In this document: positions 47,039 through 59,159 of the stretch, piece after piece
Position numbering within the stretch: position 1 is the first letter of the stretch
Layout of the letters: every line of letters starts with the position of its first letter
Assembly: GCA_949358305.1 (NCBI GenBank)
Contig: CASHSZ010000105.1
Span: forward strand, 1-64,000
DNA length: 64,000 nucleotides
Direction of reading: 5' to 3'
Origin: Strigamia acuminata
Taxonomy: Eukaryota; Arthropoda; Chilopoda; Geophilomorpha; Linotaeniidae
The notes under the pieces: generated by a model
Database searches by the model: none
Told to the model about the DNA's origin: nothing
The model's input: only the letters and a program-made list of their open reading frames with translations
Position numbers and translations under genes: made by a program

Positions 47039-49064
47039 TTGCACCGACTTTTGGCAATTTGTGACAAATTTTCACAGAATTTCGGCAACATTTTACGACA
47101 CATTTCTGCCCGGTTGGACACATTTCCACAGGTTTTTTGTAAAACGTTGCTAAAATTCCGTTGAATTTCATCAAAAATTGTGTCAAAAGTCGGTGACGGG
47201 CGGAGGGGCGAGCTCCGGGCGCCCGAGAGAGAGAGAGAAAGAGAGAGAGAGGGGACGGCCGGGGCTCCCGCCAACGGGCGGAGGGGCGAGCCTTGGCGGG
47301 TTGGGCGTGCACTATCTAGGCATGTGGGCGCTCGATTTACCGGCACGTTGGACAAGTTTTGAAAATTTTTTTTTCCTAATTTTTGACAAAATTAGCACCG
47401 AATTTTGCCAATATTTGATAAATTTCCACGGAATTTTATCAATGTTTTACAAAAAACCCCTGGAAATGTGTCCAATCGAGCAGAAATGTCTCGTAAAATA
47501 TCGCTGAAATTTGTCTAAAATTGACAAAAAATCGGTGCAAGTTTTGCTAGATATTTGCCCGGATCAAACTGTGCCCGAAACCGCCCGATCTGACAGTGTG
47601 CACGCGGGCTGGACGTGCCCACTGTCCCCGCATGTGCACTCGCCGGCGCGTTGGACGAGTTTAAGAAGATTTTATCAATTTCTGACAAAACTTGCATCGA
47701 TTTTTTGTCAATATTTGATAAATTTCCCCAGAATTTTAGCAATAAAACCTTTGAAAATGTATCCAAAAGAGCAGAAATGTCCTGTAAAATATTGCTGAAA
47801 ATCTGTTGAAATTCATCAAATATTGACAAAAATCTGTGACGAGCGGAGGGGCGATCCTTTGGCGGCCGAAAGAGAGAGGGGGGACGGTCGGGGCTCCCGC
47901 CGACGGGCGGAGGGGCGAGCCTTGGCGGCCGAGAGAGAGAGAGAGAGAGGACGGCCGGGGCTCCCGCCGGCGCACTGTCCACGCATGGGCGCGCTCGATT
48001 TACTGGCGCGTTGGACGAATTTTAAATTTTTTGTTTCCTATTTCTGACAAAATTTGCACCGACTTTTGGCAATTTGTGACAAATTTTCACAGAATTTCGG
48101 CAACATTTTACGACACATTTCTGCCCGGTTGGACACATTTCCACAGGTTTTTTGTAAAACGTTGCTAAAATTCCGTTGAATTTCATCAAAAATTGTGTCA
48201 AAAGTCGGTGACGGGCGGAGGGGCGAGCTCCGGGCGCCCGAGAGAGAGAGAGAAAGAGAGAGAGAGGGGACGGCCGGGGCTCCCGCCAACGGGCGGAGGG
48301 GCGAGCCTTGGCGGGTTGGGCGTGCACTATCTAGGCATGTGGGCGCTCGATTTACCGGCACGTTGGACAAGTTTTGAAAATTTTTTTTTCCTAATTTTTG
48401 ACAAAATTAGCACCGAATTTTGCCAATATTTGATAAATTTCCACGGAATTTTATCAATGTTTTACAAAAAACCCCTGGAAATGTGTCCAATCGAGCAGAA
48501 ATGTCTCGTAAAATATCGCTGAAATTTGTCTAAAATTGACAAAAAATCGGTGCAAGTTTTGCTAGATATTTGCCCGGATCAAACTGTGCCCGAAACCGCC
48601 CGATCTGACAGTGTGCACGCGGGCTGGACGTGCCCACTGTCCCCGCATGTGCACTCGCCGGCGCGTTGGACGAGTTTAAGAAGATTTTATCAATTTCTGA
48701 CAAAACTTGCATCGATTTTTTGTCAATATTTGATAAATTTCCCCAGAATTTTAGCAATAAAACCTTTGAAAATGTATCCAAAAGAGCAGAAATGTCCTGT
48801 AAAATATTGCTGAAAATCTGTTGAAATTCATCAAATATTGACAAAAATCTGTGACGAGCGGAGGGGCGATCCTTTGGCGGCCGAAAGAGAGAGGGGGGAC
48901 GGTCGGGGCTCCCGCCGACGGGCGGAGGGGCGAGCCTTGGCGGCCGAGAGATAGAGAGAGAGAGGACGGCCGGGGCTCCCGCCGGCGCACTGTCCATGGG
49001 CGCGCTCGATTTACTGGCGCGTTGGACGAATTTTAAATTTTTTGTTTCCTATTTCTGACTAAAT
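47039..49064. repeat. Higher-order satellite, array 7 (2 units, reverse orientation)
   Basis: Units anchored at 47982 and 48997 on the minus strand. The outer unit has the 4-bp deletion and a private interruption of the GA tract (GAGAGATAGAGAG near 48946-48958). Confidence 0.95.
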
Positions 49065-49469
49065 TTGCACAGACTTTTGTCAATTTTTGACAAATTTTCA
49101 CGGAATTTCAGCAATGGGACGGACTTATGTAAAACATCGCTTAAAATCTGGAAATCTGTCAAATCTTCTTTAAATTTATGCAAGATATTGGGAAATTTTG
49201 GTTTAACTCGTCCAACGGGCCGGTAAATCGAGCGCCCACACGCGCCCACATGCACGTCCAACCCGCATGGGCACTGTCACATCGGACGTTTGTTGCGTGC
49301 AAAACTTGCACCGACTTTTGGCCATTTTTGGTTAAACTTTCGCACAATTTCTGCCCGATTGGACACTGAGGTTCGGTTTCCGACCGGGTCGTTTCTTGTC
49401 CGACCCGCGGCGCGTCGCGGCGCGGCCGGAGGACGGCCCTCGTCCCCAAAAACCACACTCCGAGTCACG
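49065..49469. repeat. Linker J2, right side, fourth copy
   Basis: Reverse complement of about 6912-7316 (x pairs with 56381-x), with the AAACTTTCGC variant. Confidence 0.85.
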
Positions 49470-50283
49470 GGTCGCACGGCCAACAGGCCGTGACGGGCCG
49501 TAGCGGGTCGAAAACGGGCCGTTAACGGCCCGTTGACGGCCCGTTAGCGGCCCGCATGAGGTCGCACGGGCCGTCGGCGAGCCGAAGTCCGGGAACGAAG
49601 GCCGTTACGGGACCGTGACGGGACCGTCGGCGGCCCGTTAACGGCCCGTGCGAGCCGTTACGGGACCGTGACGGGACCGTCGGCGGCCCGTTAACGGCCC
49701 GTGCGGGCCGTTACGGGATCGTGACGGGACCGTCGGCGGCCCGTTAACGGCCCGTGCGGGCCGTTACGGGATCGTAACGGGCCGTTAACGGGCCGTTAAC
49801 GGGCCGTTAACGGGCCGTGACGGTGTAAATCGAAAAAATCAACAACCGACAACACGTACATGAAAACGCGTACAACATTCATAGACATTAATCTCGAATC
49901 CTGTTTTTGGTTTTACGCCGTTAACGGGCCGTTAACGGCCCGTTAACGGCCCGTTAACGGCCCGCATGAGGTCGTACGGGCCGTTACGGGGTCGTGACGG
50001 GATCGTCGGCGGCCCGTTAACGGCCCGTGCGGGCCGTTACGGGATAGTTACGGAACCGTCGGCGGCCCGTTAACGGCCCGTGCGAGCCGTTACGGGATCG
50101 TGACGGGACCGTCGGCGGCCCGTTAACGGCCCGTGCGAGCCGTTACGGGATTGTGACGGGACCGTCGGCGGCCCGTTAACGGCCCGTGCGGGCCGTTTTC
50201 GACCCGTTGCGGCCGTTTTCGACCCGTTGCGGCCCGTTTTCGACCCGTTACGGTCCTTGGCCGTAACGGGCCGAAAACGGGAA
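49470..50283. repeat. GC-rich palindromic repeat array 11
   Basis: One 98-bp core at 49822-49919; mirror of array 2. Confidence 0.92.
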
Positions 50284-50697
50284 AACTGAAAAAGTCGAGT
50301 GCGAGACCACGTGACCCGGAGTGTGGTTTTTGGGGGCGAGGGCCGTCCTCCGACCGCGCCGTGACGCGCCCCGAGTCGGATCAAGAGGCGACCCGGTCGG
50401 AAACCGAACCTCGGGGTTCCTCGAGGCGTGGTTTTTTGGGGACGGGGGGAGGGGGGGGGGGGGGGATCGGGTCGCGTGCTCCGACCGCGCCGCAACGCGA
50501 TGTGGGTCGGTCACCAACTTTTGTCAATTTTTGACAAATTTCCACGGAATTTCAGCAACATTTTACGAGACGTTTCTGCCCGACTAGACACGTTTCCGCA
50601 GGTTTTAGCAAAACAACGTTAAATTCTGTGGAAATTTATCAAATGTTGACAAAATTCTGTGCAAGTTTTGTCAGATACTTACTTACTTACGATATAA
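50284..50697. repeat. GC modules with a G15 run and a satellite monomer
   Basis: Reverse complement of 5684-6097, including the G15 run at 50451-50465 and the ACTTACTTACTTAC repeat. Homology to the left copy ends at 50697, the mirror of the base next to cap copy 1. Confidence 0.82.
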
Positions 50698-51290
50698 ACT
50701 CGAACGTCGTCCATCGACACTCTCAACATTCCACCGGACATTTTCCGGAAGAGTTTGTCCCGATCGGGACCACGCCTCGACGAAGCCCGGGACCCGGTTT
50801 CCGACCGGGTCGTTTTTGGCCCAAGTCACGGCGCGTCGCGGCGCTTTCGGAGCACGCGACCCGATCCCCCCCTCCCCCCGTTCTCAAAAACCACGCCTCG
50901 ACGAAGCCCGGGACCCGGTTTCCGACCGGGTCGTTTTTGGCCCAAGTCACGGCGCGTCGCGGCGCGTTCGGAGCACATGAACCGATCCCCCCTCCCTCCC
51001 GTCACAAAAACCACGTTTTAGCGAAACCCTTGACCGGTCACAAAACCCACCGAACACCGAAAAGCAACGAACAAAACGCGCTCGGTCGCACGAACTACTC
51101 GGCCAAAACAACATCCGCAAATTCCGCATCACAGTCGCGATCAACGAAACAACGTATAGGCCGCCGTAATGTTAAAAAGCGGGACCCTTTCGCCCCCGAC
51201 AAAATCCGCACACATACCCCAAGGTTAAGCGCCGACTGGTCCCCGTCCGGCCGCGTCCGGGCGTCGCGTCCGCACGCCTGCTTTGCCTAT
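50698..51290. other. Chimeric block: diverged cap fragment, 121-bp tandem pair, unique tail
   Basis: 50691-50768 is a diverged relative of the middle of the cap module (about 11 mismatches over 75 bp), joined at GATATA, which also belongs to the preceding repeat. From 50770 to about 51015 a GC module is duplicated in tandem with a 121-bp period (CCACGCCTCGACGAAGCCC at 50770 and 50891). 51016-51290 resembles nothing else in the window. A 235-codon frame (50628-51335) crosses all these parts and is therefore unlikely to be a gene. Confidence 0.65.
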
Positions 51291-51546
51291 CCTTCGGAAG
51301 CGAGTGCACCCGCAAAATCCGCACTTTGGGAGTGACTATTCTTCGGATTCCGGCAGGGCCAAACTCTTCCGGAAAATGTCCGGGGGAATGCTGAGAGTGC
51401 CGATAGACGACATTCGATTTTATGTCGTGGGTTTTTGTGCGGTTTGCGCCGTGTTTATTATTCGTACGAGATTTGGTATTTTCGCAGGGTTGTTGTCGCG
51501 CGAGATTCATCGAGGTAAAGCGAGTTCATCAACGACCTCGCCGATG
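51291..51546. repeat. 256-bp 'cap' module, copy 4
   Basis: Starts CCTTCGGAAG; outside it lies the unique tail 51016-51290, unrelated to the sequence outside copies 1-3. Same sequence as copies 2 and 3. Confidence 0.75.
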
Positions 51547-52125
51547 AATGTTGCTAAAAATCTGTGCAAGTGTTGTCAAATATTGCCGTGATTCGATGGA
51601 ATTTTTGTCAGACATTGGGAAATTTTTTTTGACTTGTCCAACGCGCCAGTAAATCGAGCGTCCACACGCGCCCACATGCGTGAACAGTGCACTCGCCCTC
51701 CCGCCCCGTCGGCGTAGGCGCCGGCCGTCCCCCCTCTCTCTCTCTCTCTCTCTTCCGCCCGTCACCGAATTTTGTCAATATCTGATAAATTTCCACAGAA
51801 TTGCAGCGACATTGTACGGGATATTTCTGCCCGATTTGACGGACTTATGTAAAACATTGCTGAAATTCCGTGGAAATTTATAAAATATTGACAAAGGTTG
51901 GTGACCGACCCACGGCGCGTTGCGGCGCGGTCGGAGCACGCGACCCGATCCCCCCCTCCCCCCGTCCCCAAAAAACCACGCCTCGAGGAACCCCGAAGTT
52001 CGGTTTCCGACCGGGTCGCCTCTTGATCCGACCCGGGGCGCGTCACGGCGCGGTCGGAGGACGGCCCTCGCCCCCAAAAACCACACTCCGGGTCACGTGG
52101 TCTCGCACCCGACTCTCTCAGTTTT
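51547..52125. repeat. Satellite monomers, (CT)n tract and GC modules (third copy)
   Basis: Same as 25773-26351, shifted by 25,774 bp. Confidence 0.8.
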
Positions 52126-52687
52126 CCCGTTACGGGATCATGACGGGCCGTTACGGGATCGTGACGGGACCGTCGGCGGCCCGTTAACGGCCCGTGCGGG
52201 CCGTTACGGGATCGTGACGGAACCGTCGGCGGCCCGTTAACGGCCCGTACGACCCCATGCGGGCCGTTGACGGGCCGTTAACGGGCCGTTAACGGGCCGT
52301 TAACGGGCCGTGACGGTGTAAATCGAAAAAATCAACAACCGACAACACGTACATGAAAACGCGTACAACATTCATAGACATTAATCTCGAATCCTGTTTT
52401 TGGTTTTACGCCGTTAACGGGTCGTTAACGGCCCGTTAACGGCCCGCATGAGGTCGTACGGGCCGTCGGCGAGCCGAAGTCCGGGAACGAAGGCCGTTAC
52501 GGGATCGTGACGGTCCCGTCGGCGGCCCGTTAACGGCCCGTGCGGGCCGTTACGGGATCGTGACGGGACCGTCGGCGGCCCGTTAACGGCCCGTGCGGGT
52601 CGTTTTCGACCCGTTGCGGCCGTTTTCGACCCGTTGCGGCCCGTTTTCGACCCGTTACGGTCCTTGGCCGTAACGGGCCGAAAACGG
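52126..52687. repeat. GC-rich palindromic repeat array 12
   Basis: One 98-bp core at 52315-52412; same as array 6. Confidence 0.92.
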
Positions 52688-52990
52688 GAAAACTGAAAAA
52701 GTCGAGTGCGAGACCACGTGACCCGGAGTGTGGTTTTTGGGGACGAGGGCCGTCCTCCGGCCGCGCCGCGGCGCGTCGTGGGTCGGGCGAGAAACGGCCC
52801 GGTCGGAAACCGAACCTCGGGGTTCCTCAAGGTGTGGTTTTTGGGACTGGGGGAGGGGAAAGAGACGTCCTCCGGCCGCGCCGCGACGCGCCGTGGGTCG
52901 GACAAGAGAGAGAAAGACAACCTGGTCGGGGGGAGGGAAGTGGGCCGTTCTCCGACCACGTTGCAACGCGTCGCGAGTCCACATTACTAC
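52688..52990. repeat. GC modules flanking block U (third copy)
   Basis: Same as 26914-27216. Confidence 0.8.
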
Positions 52991-54879
52991 GTGTATCTCA
53001 ACAACCGTTCAACTTAAAGACTCGTACTTTGTTTAAAAAAAAAAGCCAACAGCCAGTTTAATTAAGGTGTCTACTTTGCCACGAGAAGAAGCGGTATGAC
53101 ACGATCGCACTCGCTCGTCGGATTCCGCGAAACTCATCAACCCGGGGATTGCGCGCGGCAGCGCATAAAAAAACTCTTGACCCGAAAATAACGTGGGGTT
53201 GTATGAAAACCTGGATTTGGTATTTCGTAAACACACGCGCCGACGCATGGGGAATGTGGGAGTCCCTCCCCTGTGTTCCGAACGAGTCAATTTCGTCCCG
53301 AAAATATCCCGAAATTGCCGATATATGCATTTCGAGCCAGAAATATTGATCTTTATTTAAATGTTGATTGTTTAGCATTTTTTTTTACATTTCACCAATT
53401 TTCCTTATGTCCTGCCTTCCTCGCTCATTTAACACCAAAATGGCCTGCATTGAGGATTATTCCCATAATCCTTTTCGCACGTATGGAGCGCAAACAGTCG
53501 CAATAAATGAATTCAGCGGAATTCGACCTTGAGTTTGCGACGCCATCTTGAATACGAGTAAAGCACAGAATGGTGTCAATCATTCGAATTGATTAAAAAT
53601 ACAGACAAATCGATTAAAAACCAGCAAAAAACTAAATCGACAAAATCATTTAAAAATCAACAGATATCCATTTTGTTTGTTTTTGAACAAATTAAGAACT
53701 TTGAAAACACACCACAATTTTAAAAAGTAAACACTGGGGTCAAATAGGCGCCGAGACTCGTTTAAACGGGTGTGTGATGTGTGTCGCGGAGGCGGTGTGC
53801 GCGTTCGTGCGCAATATCGCGTGTAATGCGCACGTCTGAGTGAGCACGAGAAAAATGGTGCACGCTGGCGGTTTACCGATGTGTCGAAGTCGGCGTACGA
53901 GCGCGACTCGCGTCGTACGTCTCAGAAAACATAAATACGGTGGTTTGGTGTTTATATCTAACGCACCAAACATGAACCAACTAGCAAATATACAAAACTA
54001 ACAGTTATTTTAATAAAACAAGGTAACTTACATAGTTGAAACCAAAAAGGAATTTAAAGGTGACAAAAGACATTGCCGTCGCCATGTGCGCGCTCGCTTA
54101 TGTCAAACTGGGAAAATTAATAAACGTCCCGGCAGCACGATAGGCTTTTTAAACGCACATTTCATTTTCACGTGAACAAAACATGACGTTTAGTACTGCT
54201 CCAACATCTCCCCAACAACACCGACCGTTCCCTTTCTGACCGACAGCACCCCGTTGAAATCCGGGCTGATTCCCGCCTTGGAGATGACCACCGAAGGCGA
54301 GAACCAAGACGCGGTCGTGGCAAAGGATATGCCCGAAACCCCGACCTTCTTTGTAGACAAGGAGTTGGACGCCGATGAGCGTTGGACGCGGGCACCGTCC
54401 ACGCACGCCCGTGCACGCGCGATGTACTTTTTGCAATATCTGACAAAACTTGCCCGACGCTTAAGAAAGAACCGCGCATGAATCGAGCAAAATTCCCACA
54501 TAATTTGTATAAAAAGCGGTCCAACTCATAAATTGAAGCTCTCGTGCAGCGCAGTGAATTCAAACAATGGCGACAGAGAAATTAAAAACAAGTCTAATTT
54601 ATTCGACATAGGAACACTGGTGTACAATAGAAAATGCGTGTGTGGTGCAACAATTGAAATTGCACGCGCTCAAAACAATTAGCAAAATAAAATCATACAA
54701 AACATCGAGACTGACGAGAGAGACGAGAGTCCACGCGATATACTCGCGTGGGCGCGTGTTGAACGTGCGCACGACGCGCAAGAACCGCACAAACTGAGTC
54801 GAGGAACCACTAAAATTAAACACATGTCCGATGCAAAAACAATTATCAATAAATACATCATTATCGTTGCTGTTTGCAA
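52991..54879. other. Low-copy block U, third copy
   Basis: Same orientation as the right copy and apparently identical to it, including the A10 run at 53034-53043. The coding-like fragment is at 54194-54379. Confidence 0.6.
54194..54379 (+). pseudogene. Coding-like fragment of unknown origin (third copy)
   Basis: Identical to 28420-28605. With three identical copies there is no substitution pattern here with which to test for selection. Confidence 0.35.
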
Positions 54880-55570
54880 GGAAATTGCCAAAAGTCGGTG
54901 ACTGGCGGCGGGGCGAGTCCCGGGCGGAGGGGCGAGCATTGGCGGCCGAGAGGGAGAGAGAGGACGGCCGGGGCTCCCGCCGACGGTCGTAGGGGCGAGC
55001 CTTGGCGGGTTGGACGTGCGCATCGTCCACGCACGTGGGCGCGTGATTTACTGGCGCGTTGGACGAGTTCTAAAAAAATTCTCCAAAATCTGACAAAACT
55101 GGCAACGATTTTTGATAAATTTCCACGGAATTTCAGCAATATTTTGCGAGACATTTCTGCCCGATTGGACGGGCTTCTGTAAAACAGTGTTCTTAAAATC
55201 TGTGGAAATCAATTAAATGTCGTTAAAAATCGTTGCAAGTTTTGTCAGATTTTGGAGAATTTTTTTAAAACTCGTCCAACGCGCCAGTAAATCGAGCTCC
55301 CACACGCGCCCACATGCACGTCCAATCCGCATGGGCACTGTCACATCGGACGTTTGTTGCGTGCAAAACTTGCACCGACTTTTGGCCATTTTTGGTTAAA
55401 CTTCCGCACAATTTCTGCCCGATTGGACACTGAGGTTCGGTTTCCGACCGGGTCGTTTCTTGTCCGACCCGCGGCGCGTCGCGGCGCGGCCGGAGGACGG
55501 CCCTCGTCCCCAAAAACCACACTCCGAGTCACGTGGTCTCGCACTCGACTCTTTCAGTTTTCCCGTTTTC
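54880..55570. repeat. Diverged satellite monomers and GC module (third copy)
   Basis: Same as 29106-29796. Confidence 0.8.
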
Positions 55571-56326
55571 GGGTCGCACGGCCAACAGGCCGTGACGGGC
55601 CGTAGCGGGTCGAAAACGGGCCGTTAACGGCCCGTTGACGGCCCGTTAACGGCCCGTTGACGGCCCGTTAGCGGCCCGCATGAGGTCGCACGGGCCGTCG
55701 GCGAGCCGAAGTCCGGGAACGAAGGCCGTTACGGGACCGTGACGGGACCGTCGGCGGCCCGTTAACGGCCCGTGCGGGCCGTTACGGGATCGTGACGGGA
55801 CCGTCGGCGGCCCGTTAACGGCCCGTACGACCCCATGCGGGCCGTTGACGGGCCGTTAACGGGCCGTTAACGGGCCGTTAACGGGCCGTGACGGTGTAAA
55901 TCGAAAAAATCAACAACCGACAACACGTACATGAAAACGCGTACAACATTCATAGACATTAATCTCGAATCCTGTTTTTGGTTTTACGCCGTTAACGGGC
56001 CGTTAACGGCCCGCATGAGGTCGTACGGGCCGTTACGGGGTCGTGACGGGACCGTCGGCGGCCCGTTAACGGCCCGTGCGGGCCGTTACGGGATAGTTAC
56101 GGAACCGTCGGCGGCCCGTTAACGGCCCGTGCGAGCCGTTACGGGATCGTGACGGGACCGTCGGCGGCCCGTTAACGGCCCGTGCGAGCCGTTACGGGAT
56201 TGTGACGGGACCGTCGGCGGCCCGTTAACGGCCCGTGCGGGCCGTTTTCGACCCGTTGCGGCCGTTTTCGACCCGTTGCGGCCCGTTTTCGACCCGTTAC
56301 GGTCCTTGGCCGTAACGGGCCGAAAA
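55571..56326. repeat. GC-rich palindromic repeat array 13
   Basis: One 98-bp core at 55893-55990; same as array 7. Confidence 0.92.
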
Positions 56327-56724
56327 CGGGAAAACTGAAAAAGTCGAGTGCGAGACCACGTGACCCGGAGTGTGGTTTTTGGGGACGAGGGCCGTCCTCC
56401 GACCGCGCCGTGACGCGCCGCGGGTCGGTCACCAACTTTTGTCAATTTTTGACAGATTTTCACGGAATTTCAGCGACATTTTACGAGACGTTTCTGCCCG
56501 ATGGGACGGACTTCTGTAAAACATTGCTTAAAATCCATGGAAATTTATCACATATTGACAAAATTCGGTGCAAGTTTTGTCAGAAATTAGGAAAAAACTT
56601 TTTTCAAAACTCGTCCAACGCGCCGGTAAATTGAGCGCCCACGTGCGTCGACAGTGGGCGCTTCAAAACCGCGTGGACACTGTCAGATCTCGGCACAGTT
56701 TGATGCGCCCAAATCTAGCAATAC
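56327..56724. repeat. Linker J1 (third copy)
   Basis: Same as 30553-30950. Confidence 0.85.
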
Positions 56725-58754
56725 TTGCACCGACTTTTGGCAATTTGTGACAAATTTTCACAGAATTTCGGCAACATTTTACGACACATTTCTGCCCGGT
56801 TGGACACATTTCCACAGGTTTTTTGTAAAACGTTGCTAAAATTCCGTTGAATTTCATCAAAAATTGTGTCAAAAGTCGGTGACGGGCGGAGGGGCGAGCT
56901 CCGGGCGCCCGAGAGAGAGAGAGAAAGAGAGAGAGAGGGGACGGCCGGGGCTCCCGCCAACGGGCGGAGGGGCGAGCCTTGGCGGGTTGGGCGTGCACTA
57001 TCTAGGCATGTGGGCGCTCGATTTACCGGCACGTTGGACAAGTTTTGAAAATTTTTTTTTCCTAATTTTTGACAAAATTAGCACCGAATTTTGCCAATAT
57101 TTGATAAATTTCCACGGAATTTTATCAATGTTTTACAAAAAACCCCTGGAAATGTGTCCAATCGAGCAGAAATGTCTCGTAAAATATCGCTGAAATTTGT
57201 CTAAAATTGACAAAAAATCGGTGCAAGTTTTGCTAGATATTTGCCCGGATCAAACTGTGCCCGAAACCGCCCGATCTGACAGTGTGCACGCGGGCTGGAC
57301 GTGCCCACTGTCCCCGCATGTGCACTCGCCGGCGCGTTGGACGAGTTTAAGAAGATTTTATCAATTTCTGACAAAACTTGCATCGATTTTTTGTCAATAT
57401 TTGATAAATTTCCCCAGAATTTTAGCAATAAAACCTTTGAAAATGTATCCAAAAGAGCAGAAATGTCCTGTAAAATATTGCTGAAAATCTGTTGAAATTC
57501 ATCAAATATTGACAAAAATCTGTGACGAGCGGAGGGGCGATCCTTTGGCGGCCGAAAGAGAGAGGGGGGACGGTCGGGGCTCCCGCCGACGGGCGGAGGG
57601 GCGAGCCTTGGCGGCCGAGAGAGAGAGAGAGAGAGGACGGCCGGGGCTCCCGCCGGCGCACTGTCCACGCATGGGCGCGCTCGATTTACTGGCGCGTTGG
57701 ACGAATTTTAAATTTTTTGTTTCCTATTTCTGACAAAATTTGCACCGACTTTTGGCAATTTGTGACAAATTTTCACAGAATTTCGGCAACATTTTACGAC
57801 ACATTTCTGCCCGGTTGGACACATTTCCACAGGTTTTTTGTAAAACGTTGCTAAAATTCCGTTGAATTTCATCAAAAATTGTGTCAAAAGTCGGTGACGG
57901 GCGGAGGGGCGAGCTCCGGGCGCCCGAGAGAGAGAGAGAAAGAGAGAGAGAGGGGACGGCCGGGGCTCCCGCCAACGGGCGGAGGGGCGAGCCTTGGCGG
58001 GTTGGGCGTGCACTATCTAGGCATGTGGGCGCTCGATTTACCGGCACGTTGGACAAGTTTTGAAAATTTTTTTTTCCTAATTTTTGACAAAATTAGCACC
58101 GAATTTTGCCAATATTTGATAAATTTCCACGGAATTTTATCAATGTTTTACAAAAAACCCCTGGAAATGTGTCCAATCGAGCAGAAATGTCTCGTAAAAT
58201 ATCGCTGAAATTTGTCTAAAATTGACAAAAAATCGGTGCAAGTTTTGCTAGATATTTGCCCGGATCAAACTGTGCCCGAAACCGCCCGATCTGACAGTGT
58301 GCACGCGGGCTGGACGTGCCCACTGTCCCCGCATGTGCACTCGCCGGCGCGTTGGACGAGTTTAAGAAGATTTTATCAGTTTCTGACAAAACTTGCATCG
58401 ATTTTTTGTCAATATTTGATAAATTTCCCCAGAATTTTAGCAATAAAACCTTTGAAAATGTATCCAAAAGAGCAGAAATGTCCTGTAAAATATTGCTGAA
58501 AATCTGTTGAAATTCATCAAATATTGACAAAAATCTGTGACGAGCGGAGGGGCGATCCTTTGGCGGCCGAAAGAGAGAGGGGGGACGGTCGGGGCTCCCG
58601 CCGACGGGCGGAGGGGCGAGCCTTGGCGGCCGAGAGAGAGAGAGAGAGAGGACGGCCGGGGCTCCCGCCGGCGCACTGTCCACGCATGGGCGCGCTCGAT
58701 TTACTGGCGCGTTGGACGAATTTTAAATTTTTTGTTTCCTATTTCTGACAAAAT
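56725..58754. repeat. Higher-order satellite, array 8 (2 units, reverse orientation)
   Basis: Units anchored at 57668 and 58683 on the minus strand. This is the counterpart of left array 3, with the same private bases and no 4-bp deletion. Confidence 0.95.
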
Positions 58755-59159
58755 TTGCACAGACTTTTGTCAATTTTTGACAAATTTTCACGGAATTTCA
58801 GCAATGGGACGGACTTATGTAAAACATCGCTTAAAATCTGGAAATCTGTCAAATCTTCTTTAAATTTATGCAAGATATTGGGAAATTTTGGTTTAACTCG
58901 TCCAACGGGCCGGTAAATCGAGCGCCCACACGCGCCCACATGCACGTCCAACCCGCATGGGCACTGTCACATCGGACGTTTGTTGCGTGCAAAACTTGCA
59001 CCGACTTTTGGCCATTTTTGGTTAAACTTCCGCACAATTTCTGCCCGATTGGACACTGAGGTTCGGTTTCCGACCGGGTCGTTTCTTGTCCGACCCGCGG
59101 CGCGTCGCGGCGCGGCCGGAGGACGGCCCTCGTCCCCAAAAACCACACTCCGAGTCACG
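58755..59159. repeat. Linker J2 (third copy)
   Basis: Counterpart of 13466-13876, with CTGACAAAATTTGCACAG where most J2 copies have CTGACTAAATTTGCACAG. Confidence 0.83.

Noticed and set aside
50628-51335. 235-codon plus-strand frame
   Set aside because: It spans four unrelated modules (satellite monomer, cap fragment, GC tandem pair, unique tail), so continuity is likely fortuitous in GC-rich sequence.
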